A stretch of 44,172 nt of DNA from Solirubrobacterales bacterium (GCA_019456285.1 VRUE01000001.1:4354-48525); one strand, 5' to 3'; positions 31,657 to 39,564 are shown, counted from the first letter of the stretch. Translations and numbers: made by a program. The notes: a model not told the origin generated them from the letters alone.

Positions 31657-32223
31657 GTGGTCAAGATCTACACCAGGAAGGGCGACGACGGCTCGACCTC
31701 GCTCTGGTACGGAGGCCGCGTCCCCAAGCACCACGGCCGCACCGAGGCCTACGGCTCGCTCGACGAGGCCTGCGCCGAGCTGGGCGTCGCCCGCGCCCTC
31801 TGCGGACCCGAGCAGGCGGGGCTGGCCGCAGACGTCCTCTGCCTCCAGGACGACCTCTTCGTCGCCGGGGCGGAGCTGGCGACCGCGCCGGCGGCGGCGG
31901 AGCGGCTCGAAGACGGGGTCAGCCGCACCACCGGGGAGATGGTCGCGGCGCTCGAGGAGCGGATCGACCGCTACATGGCGCAGGTCGAGCTGCCGCCGCA
32001 GTTCGTGATCCCCGGCGGCACCCAGCTCTCCGCCCAGCTCGACGTCGCCCGCACCGCGATCCGCCGCGCCGAGCGCCACATCGCCGCGCTCAACGAGGCC
32101 GGCGAGCTTGCCGGCGAGACCGTCATCCACCTCGTCAACCGCGCCTCCGACCTCGCCTACGCGATGGCCCGCTTCGCCGACGTCGACGACCCGGCGCTGT
32201 TCGAGGGCCGGGGCAAGGCTTAG
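31657..32223 (+). CDS. pduO: PduO-type cob(I)alamin adenosyltransferase
   Basis: This 188-aa enzyme transfers adenosyl from ATP to cob(I)alamin, giving adenosylcobalamin. The ATP-binding N-terminus KIYTRKGDDGSTSLWYGGR and the helices with YGSLDEACAELGVARAL, FVIPGGTQLSAQLDVARTAIRRAERH and VIHLVNRASDLAYAMAR are family hallmarks. The C-terminus after FADVDDP is short. No cobalamin riboswitch is visible upstream. The stop is immediately followed by a fossil SDR tail. Confidence 0.94.
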   Translation: MVKIYTRKGDDGSTSLWYGGRVPKHHGRTEAYGSLDEACAELGVARALCGPEQAGLAADVLCLQDDLFVAGAELATAPAAAERLEDGVSRTTGEMVAALEERIDRYMAQVELPPQFVIPGGTQLSAQLDVARTAIRRAERHIAALNEAGELAGETVIHLVNRASDLAYAMARFADVDDPALFEGRGKA

Positions 32224-32277
32224 CAAAGCGGCACCGCCTGGTCGGTCGACGGCGGCACCGTCCAGGTCATCATCTGA
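32224..32277 (+). pseudogene. SDR dehydrogenase C-terminal remnant
   Basis: Directly after the pduO stop the plus strand reads QSGTAWSVDGGTVQVII and a TGA, the usual C-terminus of short-chain dehydrogenases such as 3-oxoacyl-ACP reductases. No Rossmann domain precedes it. The rest of the gene appears to have been deleted with the junction at the pduO stop codon. Confidence 0.7.
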
Positions 32278-32335
32278 TTTCCGGTCCCCGGGTGGCGCTT
32301 TCTTCGGGTATGCGCCGAACAAAGCGCAGTCGAGG

Positions 32336-32914
32336 ATGATTCGGGCCGTGGACTTCACCGCTCGCGACCTTGCGGAGCTACTCCTCTCTCCCGAGGAGGC
32401 GGTCGCGATGGATGCGAGTGGCCGCACCGACGCGGCGGCCCTGCTGGCGCTCTACGGCTGGCCGGAGCGCCCTGGCCTCGTCTTCACCAAACGCCGTTCC
32501 GACCTTCGCAAGCATGCCGGCGAGATCTCCTTTCCCGGCGGTCGCAGCGACGAGCTGGACGAGAGCCTGAGCGCGACGGCGCTGCGCGAGGCCAACGAGG
32601 AGATCGGGCTGAGCCCCGGCGCGGTCGAGGTTGTGGGAGCGCTACCCCCGGTCGGCACCTTTGTCACCTCCTACAAGATCCATCCGTTCGTCGGGCTGAT
32701 CGGCAACGAGCTCGCGCATGTCCCCAACCAGGCAGAGGTGGAGGAAGTCCTCAGCTTCAGCTTCGACGAGCTGCGAGGGAGCTACGCGATGCGACGCCTG
32801 GTCCGCAGAGGCATCCCGATCCACACTCCCAGCTACTCGGTCGGCGACCACCTGATCTGGGGCGCCACCGCCCGAATCCTCGGCGACCTGCTGGAACGTC
32901 TTTCCTTCACGTAG
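32336..32914 (+). CDS. Nudix hydrolase, CoA pyrophosphatase type
   Basis: This enzyme has about 192 aa from ATG 32336. The CoA-specific motif LVFTKRRSDLRKHAGEISFPGG precedes and merges with the Nudix box GGRSDELDESLSATALREANEEIGL (G-x5-E-x7-REUxEExGU). It probably cleaves CoA to phosphopantetheine and 3',5'-ADP. The C-terminal part (HTPSYSVGDHLIWGATARILGDLL) matches the family. The codon use is slightly less GC-biased than in neighbours. The track start 32108 overlaps pduO and the SDR fossil and is rejected. Confidence 0.9.
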   Translation: MIRAVDFTARDLAELLLSPEEAVAMDASGRTDAAALLALYGWPERPGLVFTKRRSDLRKHAGEISFPGGRSDELDESLSATALREANEEIGLSPGAVEVVGALPPVGTFVTSYKIHPFVGLIGNELAHVPNQAEVEEVLSFSFDELRGSYAMRRLVRRGIPIHTPSYSVGDHLIWGATARILGDLLERLSFT

Positions 32915-32940
32915 CTCGCCCGGTCAGCCCCCGTCCTCGT

Positions 32941-33222
32941 CTACGGGTCCCGCCAGCGCAGCCGCTCGAGCTCCTCGGCGGCGACCTCCTCGCGCAGCTT
33001 CTCCTCGCTCCGCTCGGGGGCGCCGCGGCGACGCCGCATCTCGTTCTGGGCAGCCAGCATCTGCTGGATGTCGTCGATCTCGTTCTGCGCCTCGACATCG
33101 GGCGAGCGGGTCGGTTTCCAGTCGACCAGGTCGGCGCTGCTGCCCGAGTAGAAGTGGCCGACCAGGAACAGCACGCCGACCAGGACCAGGAGCATGGCGA
33201 TCGATCCGAGGACGAAGCCCAT
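32941..33222 (-). CDS. Small single-pass membrane protein with charged C-terminus
   Basis: ATG 33222 gives a 93-aa protein. One helix spans residues 2-24 (GFVLGSIAMLLVLVGVLFLVGHFY). A charged, helical cytoplasmic part follows (NEIDDIQQMLAAQNEMRRRRGAPERSEEKLREEVAAEELERLRW), probably a coiled coil. The longer track start at 33360 lacks hydrophobic or conserved content. The family was not recognised. It is convergent with the Nudix gene. Confidence 0.65.
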   Translation of the reverse strand: MGFVLGSIAMLLVLVGVLFLVGHFYSGSSADLVDWKPTRSPDVEAQNEIDDIQQMLAAQNEMRRRRGAPERSEEKLREEVAAEELERLRWRDP

Positions 33223-33396
33223 CAGTGGTCCGTCCGGTGAGTCCGGTGCCGAGTGGACGCGCGAAAACCGAGTCGGCCGCGGGCGCGGGACGCAGCCTTC
33301 GGCGGCGCCGAAGGCAAGCCCGAGGACGCAGAGATGCGCAGCGCCACGCGCGTCATCCAAGTGTGCGGGGTCGTGGGGTCAATCGTCTTGCAAGGA

Positions 33397-33402
33397 TACG
33401 GT
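33397..33402 (+). promoter_or_regulatory. Putative -10 box (TACGGT) before the thiolase remnant
   Basis: TACGGT is followed by 8 nt and ATG 33411. The promoter of the lost thiolase appears intact. Confidence 0.45.
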
Positions 33403-33410
33403 TCCCCCCG

Positions 33411-33572
33411 ATGCCCGAGGCCTACATAGTCGAGGCTCTCCGCACCCCGAGGGGCGCCCTGCCGGCGGGGCTGCCGGCGCGCGTGCCCGGCGCCACCGTC
33501 AACCGCCCCCGCGTCGGCGTCGGCCAGGGCCTGGCGAACGTGGTCGAGGCGGTAGCCTCGCCGCGTCGATGA
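33411..33572 (+). pseudogene. Internally deleted thiolase (N- and C-terminal ends only)
   Basis: The 53-codon ORF starts MPEAYIVEALRTPRG, the N-terminus of acetyl-CoA acetyltransferases. It later reads GVGQGLANVVEAVA, like the C-terminal GGGQGxAxxxE segment of the same family. Both catalytic Cys regions and ~340 residues between are missing. The stop overlaps the next gene's start as ATGA, so the remnant may persist as a translated leader. It lies close to an acyl-CoA dehydrogenase gene, fitting a former beta-oxidation cluster. Confidence 0.65.
33553..33558 (+). promoter_or_regulatory. Putative -10 box (TAGCCT) for the class IV aminotransferase
   Basis: TAGCCT is followed by 10 nt and ATG 33569. 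It lies inside the thiolase remnant. Confidence 0.4.
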
Positions 33573-34360
33573 CGAACGTCGCTACAGAGCTGGCAAGCGT
33601 CGACGGAAAGGTCTCCCCCACCGCCGAGGCGACGATCCCGCTCCGCGACGACGGCCTCTACCGCGGCGACGGCGCCTTCGAGGTGATTCGCCTCTACGGC
33701 GGGCGGCCGTTCGCGCTGGCCGACCACCTCGACCGCCTCGAGCGCTCCACCGCGGCGATCCAGCTCGAGTTCGACCGGGCCGCGCTGGAGGGCGAGATCG
33801 AGGCGCTGCTGGCGGAGGCCGGCGAGGTCGACGGCCAGCTGCGGCTGATCGTCACCCGCGGCGGGCGGCGGATCGCCGCCACCGAGCCGCTGCCGCCCCA
33901 CGCCGAGACGCTGCGCCTCGCCACAGTCACCTACTGCCCGTCCGTGATCCTCAACGGGGTCAAGTCGCTCTCCTACGCAGCCAACATGCAGGCGACCCGG
34001 CTCGCCCGGGCCCGGGGCGCCGACGAGGCGGTGCTGGTGCAGCCGGACGGGACGGTGCTGGAGCCCCCGACCTCCGCGATCTTCTGGGTCTCCCCGCAGG
34101 GCGCGCTGCACACTCCGGCGCTGGAGGCGGGTGTGCTGGAGTCGATCACCCGCGACCGCCTCGTCCAGGCGCTGCACGTCAAGGAGGGGGCCTGGCCGGT
34201 CGCCGACCTGCGCGCCGCGCAGGAGGCCTTCCTCGCCTCGACCACGCGCGAGATCCAGGCGGTCGCCGCGATCGACGGGACCGAGCTGTCCGAAGCGCCC
34301 GGGCCGCGCACCCGCGAGGCGCAGGAGGCGTTCGCGGCGACGCTTGGAAGGGAGCTTTGA
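33569..34360 (+). CDS. Class IV aminotransferase (BCAT / aminodeoxychorismate lyase type)
   Basis: This 263-aa PLP enzyme starts at ATG 33569. Family features are PLRDDGLYRGDGAFEVIRLYGGRPFALADHLDRLERS, the PLP lysine in NGVKSLSYAANMQATRLARARGADEAVLV, and ESITRDRLVQ near 190. At this similarity level, branched-chain aminotransferase, D-amino acid aminotransferase and PabC cannot be told apart by eye. The length is nearer to PabC. The track start 33194 is rejected because ATGA coupling and TAGCCT point to 33569. Confidence 0.88.
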   Translation: MTNVATELASVDGKVSPTAEATIPLRDDGLYRGDGAFEVIRLYGGRPFALADHLDRLERSTAAIQLEFDRAALEGEIEALLAEAGEVDGQLRLIVTRGGRRIAATEPLPPHAETLRLATVTYCPSVILNGVKSLSYAANMQATRLARARGADEAVLVQPDGTVLEPPTSAIFWVSPQGALHTPALEAGVLESITRDRLVQALHVKEGAWPVADLRAAQEAFLASTTREIQAVAAIDGTELSEAPGPRTREAQEAFAATLGREL

Positions 34361-34387
34361 ACACGGAATCGAGAGAGCGGAGGTGAG

Positions 34388-35554
34388 ATGGACTTCCAGT
34401 TGACCGACGAGCAGCGGCTGATCTCCGAAGCCGCCCGCGAGTTCGCCGACCGCGAGATCCTCCCGCGGGTGCGCGACAACGATCGCGCCGCCCGCTTCGA
34501 CCGCGAGCTGGCAAGCAGGCTGGGAGAGGTCGGCTACCTCGGCGCCACGGTCGCCGAGGAGTACGGGGGCCGCGGCCTCGACCAGATCGGCTACGGGCTG
34601 ATCGTCGAGCAGATCGGGCGCGCCGACTCCTCGGCGCGGACGGTGGTCTCGGTGCAGACCTCGCTGGTCGCCGGCTCGATCGAGCGCTGGGGGACCGAGG
34701 AGCAGAAGCGGCGCTGGCTGCCCCGCCTCTGCTCGGGTGAGGCGCTCGGCTGCTTCGGCCTGACCGAGCCCGACACCGGCTCCGACGCCGCCAGCCTGCG
34801 CACCCGGGCGGCGAAGACCGACTCGGGCTGGTCGATCAGCGGCCAGAAGATGTGGATCTCGCTCGGCAACTTCTCCGAGGTGGCCCTGATCTTCGCCCAG
34901 ACCGACCCCTCGCTGAAGCACCGCGGGCTCGTCTGCTTCCTGGTCCCGACCGCCAGCGAGGGCTTCGCCACGCAGGAGATCCACGGCAAGCTGGGGCTGC
35001 GCTCCTCCGACACGGCGGAAGTCTCGCTGGACGAGGTCGAGGTCGGCGACGACGCCCTGCTCGGCGAGGTCGGCGACGGCTTCAAGGTGGCGATGAGCGC
35101 CCTCGACAGCGGCCGCTACAGCGTCGCCGCCGGCTGCGTCGGGATCTGCGACGGCTGCGTCGACGCTTCGGTGGCCTACGCCAAGGAGCGCAAGCAGTTC
35201 GGCGTGCCCCTGGCCCGCTTCCAGCTGGTCCAGGAGATGATCGCCGAAATGATCCTGAAGCGCGACGCCTCGCGGATGCTGGTCTACCGCGCCGGGGCGC
35301 TGAAGGACCGGGGCAAGCCGAACACGACCGAGACCTCGGTGGCGAAGCTCTACGCGACCGAGTCGGCGGTGGAGTGCGCGAACCTGGCGATCCAGGTCCA
35401 CGGCGGCGCCGGCTACGTCGACGACTACCCGGTCGAGCGCTACCTGCGCGACGCCCGGGTGACGACCCTGTACGAGGGGACCTCCCAGATCCAGAAGCTG
35501 ATCATCGGCCGCGCGGCCACCGGGATCAACGCGATGCTGCCCCTCGAGGACTAG
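34388..35554 (+). CDS. Acyl-CoA dehydrogenase
   Basis: This 388-aa FAD enzyme oxidises acyl-CoA to enoyl-CoA. FTL-type N-terminal helices (MDFQLTDEQRLISEAAREFADREI) are followed by the signature CFGLTEPDTGSDAASLRT, then ISGQKMWISLGNF. The C-terminal catalytic region is RVTTLYEGTSQIQKLIIGRA, with the Glu of YEGTS as base. GGAGG lies 4 nt before ATG, so translation is leadered. It follows the aminotransferase by 27 nt. The substrate chain length is not predictable here. Confidence 0.95.
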   Translation: MDFQLTDEQRLISEAAREFADREILPRVRDNDRAARFDRELASRLGEVGYLGATVAEEYGGRGLDQIGYGLIVEQIGRADSSARTVVSVQTSLVAGSIERWGTEEQKRRWLPRLCSGEALGCFGLTEPDTGSDAASLRTRAAKTDSGWSISGQKMWISLGNFSEVALIFAQTDPSLKHRGLVCFLVPTASEGFATQEIHGKLGLRSSDTAEVSLDEVEVGDDALLGEVGDGFKVAMSALDSGRYSVAAGCVGICDGCVDASVAYAKERKQFGVPLARFQLVQEMIAEMILKRDASRMLVYRAGALKDRGKPNTTETSVAKLYATESAVECANLAIQVHGGAGYVDDYPVERYLRDARVTTLYEGTSQIQKLIIGRAATGINAMLPLED

Positions 35555-35643
35555 CCAGCATGGCGAGGCCTACCGCCCGGCGCCGCACCTTGTGAACGCA
35601 GCCACCGCTTGAAGCTCGGATCCCGTCGACTTTGACCCTGGCT

Positions 35644-36654
35644 CTACGACCCGGGTGTCGGGGCGATCTCGGCGGACTCGCCGCCTGGCATCCGGTGGGC
35701 CCCGGGGGAGGGTGGGGTGTCTCGCAGGTACCACTCGGCGTCGAGGGCGCCCATACAGCCTGTGCCGGCGGCGGTGACCGCCTGGCGGTAGGTGCGGTCG
35801 ACGATGTCGCCGACCGCGAAGACGCCGCCCAGGTTGGTGCGGGTCGAGCCGGGCTGGACGACTATGTAGCCGTCCTCGTCGGTCTCGACCTGGTCCTGGA
35901 CGATCTCCGATTTCGGGATGTGGCCAATCGCTACGAAAGCGCCGTCGGTGACGAAGTCCTCGGTCTCGCCGGTCTCGGTGTTGCGGAGCCGGACGTGGTC
36001 CAGCTTGCCGTCCTCGCCGGCGACGAACTCCGCCGCCACGAAGGGAGTCTTGAAGTCGATGTTGGGCCGCTCCTTGGTGCGCTCCAGCATGATCTTCGAG
36101 GCGCGGAACTCGTCGCGCCGGTTGACCACGGTCAGGTCGCTGGCGTACTTGGAGACGAAGATCGAGTCCTCCATCGCCGAGTCGCCACCGCCGATCACGA
36201 TCACCTTCCGGTCTTTGAAGAAGGCCCCGTCGCAGACACCGCAGGTGGAGACGCCGCGGCCTCCCAGCTCGATCTCACCGGGGACGCCGAGCCGGCGCGG
36301 CTCGGCCCCCATCGCCAGGATCACGGTCTTGGCGAGGTGCTCCTCGTCGCCGAGGTAGACCCTCTGGACGTCGCCGTCGGAGAGTTCGACCCGGTCGACG
36401 TCGTCGGTGACGAACCGTGTCCCGAAGCGCTCCGCCTGGGCGCGGAACTGGCTCATCATCTCCGGCCCCATGATCCCGTCGGGGTAGCCGGGGTAGTTCT
36501 CGACGTCGGTTGTGTTCTGGAGCTGCCCGCCCCACTGGAAGCCCTCGAAGACGAGGGGCGCGAGGTTGGCTCGCGCGGTGTAGAGCGCCGCGGTGTAGCC
36601 GGCGGGCCCGCCGCCGACGACGATCACGTCCTCGACCTTCTTCTCGTCAGCCAT
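35644..36654 (-). CDS. trxB: Thioredoxin reductase
   Basis: This 336-aa flavoprotein has FAD motif VIVVGGGPAGYTAALYTARA, NADPH motif VIVIGGGDSAMEDSIFVSK, and redox pair STCGVCDGAFF near 135-145 (CGVC instead of the usual CATC). GVFAVGDIVDRTYRQAVTAAGTGCMGALDAEWYL is the C-terminal FAD segment. It recycles thioredoxin for MsrA and other reductases. The tail after YLRDTPP is an extra, low-complexity ~25 residues. ATG 36654 has AGGAG directly adjacent. It is convergent with the acyl-CoA dehydrogenase. Confidence 0.95.
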   Translation of the reverse strand: MADEKKVEDVIVVGGGPAGYTAALYTARANLAPLVFEGFQWGGQLQNTTDVENYPGYPDGIMGPEMMSQFRAQAERFGTRFVTDDVDRVELSDGDVQRVYLGDEEHLAKTVILAMGAEPRRLGVPGEIELGGRGVSTCGVCDGAFFKDRKVIVIGGGDSAMEDSIFVSKYASDLTVVNRRDEFRASKIMLERTKERPNIDFKTPFVAAEFVAGEDGKLDHVRLRNTETGETEDFVTDGAFVAIGHIPKSEIVQDQVETDEDGYIVVQPGSTRTNLGGVFAVGDIVDRTYRQAVTAAGTGCMGALDAEWYLRDTPPSPGAHRMPGGESAEIAPTPGS

Positions 36655-36672
36655 CTCCTGCCGCCTAACGCT

Positions 36673-36703
36673 ACTTTACTTTTTATAGTAACGGGCCGGT
36701 CAA
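36673..36703 (-). promoter_or_regulatory. Putative sigma-70-type promoter for trxB
   Basis: TTGACC (36703-36698) and TAAAGT (36678-36673), 19 bp apart, lie in an AT-rich island of an otherwise GC-rich gap, with a short leader before trxB. The spacing is longer than ideal; AGTAAA at 17 bp is an alternative -10. Confidence 0.4.
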
Positions 36704-36722
36704 CGCTCGCAGCTCAGTCATC

Positions 36723-37844
36723 TCAGTGAGCCGCCGCCCCCAGCTCCGGCTCCGCGGCCGGGCACCGCTCGATCGGCAACCCCTCCTCCTTCCACTCCTG
36801 GACCCTGGTGCGGAGCTGGAAGAAGGCGACGATCCCGAGCGGGATCGGCATCCAGAAGGCGACCAGCCGGTAGACCAGGATCGCCGGGAAGACCGTCTCC
36901 TCGGGCAGGCCGAAGAGGACGAAGGCGCCGATCATCCCGGCGTCGACCGCCCCCACCCCGGCCGGCGCCAGCGGGAAGAGGTTGGCGACCATGCCGAGGA
37001 AGAAGCCCTGGGAGACGACGGCGAGCGGAACCTGGACGCCGAAGGCCTTGAAGCAGGCCCAGAGGATGCCGATGTTCGCCGCCCAGAAGCCGGCGGCGCC
37101 GATCACCGCCAGCCCGCCCCGCGACGGGTGGGCGAAGAGGCTGAGCGCGAACCTGAACCCCTCTCCGACCGTGATCGGCACTCTCGCGATGCCGGCGGCG
37201 ATCGCCCGGCCCCGCTCCCCCCGGGCGAAGGGCGCCAGGCGCCGCCCCAGGCTCGGGGGGATCCGCGCGACCAGCACCCCGCCGACCAGCACCCCGCCGG
37301 CCACCGCGGCGGGGATGATCGTCAGCTCGACCGCGTCCTCGCCAGGCAGCACCCCGGTGCGCAGCAGGATCCCGAAGACGATCAGGGCGATCGGGTAGAA
37401 GGCGTAGTGCAGGGTGAGGAAGGCGACCATCCGCCGCGCCACGTCGCGGCGGCACATCCCGGCCCTGCGCAGCGCCCAGTAGGTGAGCGCGATGCCGCCG
37501 GCGCCGCCAGCCGAGAAGAGCAGCGTCGCGGCGACACCGGCCATGTTGATCTCGTAGGTCTCGGTCCAGGTCAGCCGCAGCGCATCGCCGCCGACCACGG
37601 CCTTGAAGAGGGCGACGTAGGTGGCGATCGCGGCGACGTTGAAGCCGATCGCCACTGCAATCCAGACCGGGTCGGCGTCGCCGAGCTTGCTCAGCGCATC
37701 ACCCAGCCCGACCAGCCTCGGGAAGAGGAAGTAGATCCCGATCAGCAGCGCGAAGACGACCAGCGCCGTCTGGATCACCCGTCGCGGAGTGAACAGCGGC
37801 AGCTCGACGGCGCCGTTGCCGTTCGCCGAGTCCTCCTGAGACAC
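36723..37844 (-). CDS. UPF0104/flippase-like lysylphosphatidylglycerol-synthase-type membrane protein
   Basis: This 373-aa protein has about eight helices and matches the AglD/MprF-N (TIGR00374) family. Matching segments are YEINMAGVAATLLFSAGGAGGIALTYWALRRAGM, ANLFPLAPAGVGAVDAGMIGAFVLFGLPEE and YRLVAFWMPIPLGIVAFF. Relatives flip or handle lipids and are often near glycosyltransferases. GTG 37844 lies 7 nt after TAGCTT, a box that begins with the TAG stop of the upstream PAP2 gene. The function is not assignable beyond family. Confidence 0.88.
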   Translation of the reverse strand: MSQEDSANGNGAVELPLFTPRRVIQTALVVFALLIGIYFLFPRLVGLGDALSKLGDADPVWIAVAIGFNVAAIATYVALFKAVVGGDALRLTWTETYEINMAGVAATLLFSAGGAGGIALTYWALRRAGMCRRDVARRMVAFLTLHYAFYPIALIVFGILLRTGVLPGEDAVELTIIPAAVAGGVLVGGVLVARIPPSLGRRLAPFARGERGRAIAAGIARVPITVGEGFRFALSLFAHPSRGGLAVIGAAGFWAANIGILWACFKAFGVQVPLAVVSQGFFLGMVANLFPLAPAGVGAVDAGMIGAFVLFGLPEETVFPAILVYRLVAFWMPIPLGIVAFFQLRTRVQEWKEEGLPIERCPAAEPELGAAAH

Positions 37845-37851
37845 ACTCGGG

Positions 37852-37857
37852 AAGCTA
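37852..37857 (-). promoter_or_regulatory. Putative -10 box (TAGCTT), overlaps PAP2 stop codon
   Basis: TAGCTT starts with the TAG stop of the PAP2 gene and lies 7 nt before GTG 37844, the same arrangement as at msrA and its downstream gene. Confidence 0.5.
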
Positions 37858-38799
37858 CCCGCTCGCCAGGCGCTCCAGACGCCGCAGGCCCCGGTTGACG
37901 CCCAGGACCAGCGGTTCGACCAGCGGCTCCCCGTGCCGCACGGCGACGACCAGCGCCGCCCCGGCGGCGAGATCGGTGACGTAGTGCTCGCCCAGGTAGA
38001 CGAGGGCGAAGCCGAGGGTCAGCGCGTAGCCCCAGCCGACCGCGCCCTCGACCGGCCCCGCCTCCGCGAGCAGCAGGGCGGCCGCGAGCGCGGTGGCGAA
38101 GTGGAGCGAGGGCATCGCGGCCCAGGGGTTGCTGTCCCCCACCGCCCGGTACATCGCCGGCCAGGCCGGCCCCCAGGTCTCCTCCCCCACCCCGACCATG
38201 ATCCGCCGCACCTCCTCCCCGGTCAGGCCCTCCTCCGAGGACCACCAGGGCGGCGCGGTCGGCGCGGCGAAGTAGACCGCGCAGCCGAGATCGAAGACGA
38301 CGGCGAGCTGGCGGGCGGCGTGCGGGAAGCGCTCCGGGTGACGGACGAGGATGAAGAGCAGCGCCAGGTATGGCTCGAGGAACCAGAGCCAGTGAACCCA
38401 GCTGAGGCCGCGGTCGACGACGCCGACCCGCCTCCAGCGGGCGAGCGCCCGCTGGAGGCGGACGGTCGGCAGGACGCCACCCCCGATCGCCCGGTCGATC
38501 GCGACCGGGTAGCGGATGCGGAGGCGCCGGCGCAGCCGCTCGGGGTCGTCGTAGGGGAGCTCGTGGACCTTCGCGAAGGCCCACATCTGCATCGCGAACA
38601 GCGCCATGTCGCGCTTGCGGGAGCGGGGGTACAGCACGGCGAGAGCCAGTGGGCCGCTCGCACAGGCGGCGATCGTGACCGGCACGGGGATGCGGTGGCG
38701 GCGCAGCAGCGGAACCGCAACTGTCGCGGCGACCGCGCCCGCCGCCCCGGCGCGCAGCGCCACGCGAAGCGCCGGAGATGGCCTGGCGACCCGTCTCAT
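37855..38799 (-). CDS. PAP2-superfamily membrane phosphatase
   Basis: This protein has about 314 aa from ATG 38799. Six or so helices carry the PAP2 catalytic motifs AMPSLHFATALAAALLLAE and GEHYVTDLAAGAAL; the first lysine motif region is weak (WWSSEEGLTGEEVRR). Proteins of this shape resemble phosphatidic-acid phosphatases and inositol-phosphoryl transferases. Pairing with a UPF0104 flippase-like gene suggests a lipid-processing function (inference). The longer track start 39303 runs antisense to coxB and is rejected. TATACT lies 10 nt before ATG. Confidence 0.88.
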   Translation of the reverse strand: MRRVARPSPALRVALRAGAAGAVAATVAVPLLRRHRIPVPVTIAACASGPLALAVLYPRSRKRDMALFAMQMWAFAKVHELPYDDPERLRRRLRIRYPVAIDRAIGGGVLPTVRLQRALARWRRVGVVDRGLSWVHWLWFLEPYLALLFILVRHPERFPHAARQLAVVFDLGCAVYFAAPTAPPWWSSEEGLTGEEVRRIMVGVGEETWGPAWPAMYRAVGDSNPWAAMPSLHFATALAAALLLAEAGPVEGAVGWGYALTLGFALVYLGEHYVTDLAAGAALVVAVRHGEPLVEPLVLGVNRGLRRLERLASG

Positions 38800-38809
38800 A
38801 GGGTCGGCG

Positions 38810-38815
38810 AGTATA
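38810..38815 (-). promoter_or_regulatory. Putative -10 box (TATACT) for the PAP2 gene
   Basis: TATACT is followed by 10 nt and ATG 38799. It is divergent from the oxidase-like operon promoter. Confidence 0.55.
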
Positions 38816-38850
38816 GGTCCACGGCCGACGTCGCGAGCGGCCCGCGTGAT

Positions 38851-38856
38851 TAGAAT
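38851..38856 (+). promoter_or_regulatory. Putative -10 box (TAGAAT) for the oxidase-like operon
   Basis: TAGAAT is followed by 9 nt and TTG 38866, the start of the subunit II-like gene. Confidence 0.55.
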
Positions 38857-38865
38857 GGCCGCGCT

Positions 38866-39564
38866 TTGGCACCCCACTCCCCTGGCACTGACCAGATCGA
38901 CACCCTGCTCTGGATCGGCTTCGTCGCCGCGGCGATCGTCGTGGTCGCGGTCAACGCCGGACTGGCCCACGCGCTGCGCCGCCACCGCGCCGGCCGCGGC
39001 GCCGAGCCGCGCCAGGTCCGCGGCGGACGGCGCATCCAGCTCCGGGTCGGGGCAGCGCTCACCGTCTTCGCCACCGCGATCCTCGTCCTCAGCCTCGTCT
39101 TCACCGACCGGGCGCGACAGACGCCCGCCACCGGGCCCGACGGCCTCCAGGCCTCGAACTCCGAGCCGCTGCGGATCGAGGCGACCGGCCAGCAGTGGAT
39201 ATGGCGCTACGACTACCCCAACGAAGCCTTCTCCTACTACAAGCTGGTGGTCCCGATCGACACCACCGTCGTCCTCGACCTCGTCTCCACCGACGTCATC
39301 CACACCTGGGACGTCCCCGAGCTGGCCGGCAAGCGCGACGCCGTCCCCGGCAAGCTGAACCGGGTCGTCTTCCGCGCCGACGAGGAGGGCGTCTACCGCG
39401 GCCAGGCGGCGACCTTCTCGGGGCAGGCATACGCGGCGATGCGGACCGCGGTCGAGGTCGTCGCGGTCGAGGAGTACGAGAGCTTCGTCGAGCGGCAGGA
39501 TGCCGAGATCCAGGCCGCCCAGGACAGCGTCGTCGGGCTGATCGAGAGCGGGGAGGCGCGATGA
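38866..39564 (+). CDS. Cytochrome c oxidase subunit II-like protein lacking CuA ligands
   Basis: This 232-aa protein has two membrane helices (about 11-33 and 60-80) and a periplasmic cupredoxin domain like oxidase subunit II. GQQWIWRYDYP (the conserved Trp region) and STDVIHTWDVPELAGKRDAVPGKLN are well conserved. The CuA loop, normally GQCxExCGxxHxxM, reads GQAATFSGQAYAAM. Both Cys (positions ~181, 185), the Glu (183) and the second His (189) are replaced, while the first His (146) and the Met (192) remain. It cannot form a normal CuA centre. Quinol oxidase subunit II also lacks CuA, but here the partner subunit I is also degenerate. TTG 38866 is supported by TAGAAT. The stop overlaps the next start (ATGA). 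Confidence 0.88.
   Translation: MAPHSPGTDQIDTLLWIGFVAAAIVVVAVNAGLAHALRRHRAGRGAEPRQVRGGRRIQLRVGAALTVFATAILVLSLVFTDRARQTPATGPDGLQASNSEPLRIEATGQQWIWRYDYPNEAFSYYKLVVPIDTTVVLDLVSTDVIHTWDVPELAGKRDAVPGKLNRVVFRADEEGVYRGQAATFSGQAYAAMRTAVEVVAVEEYESFVERQDAEIQAAQDSVVGLIESGEAR

Noticed and set aside
30334-32427. 697-aa minus-strand ORF
   Set aside because: It is antisense to DUF1015 and pduO, which have strong family motifs.
37855-39303. Extended start of the PAP2 gene
   Set aside because: The extra 168 codons are antisense to the subunit II-like gene; ATG 38799 has its own TATACT box.
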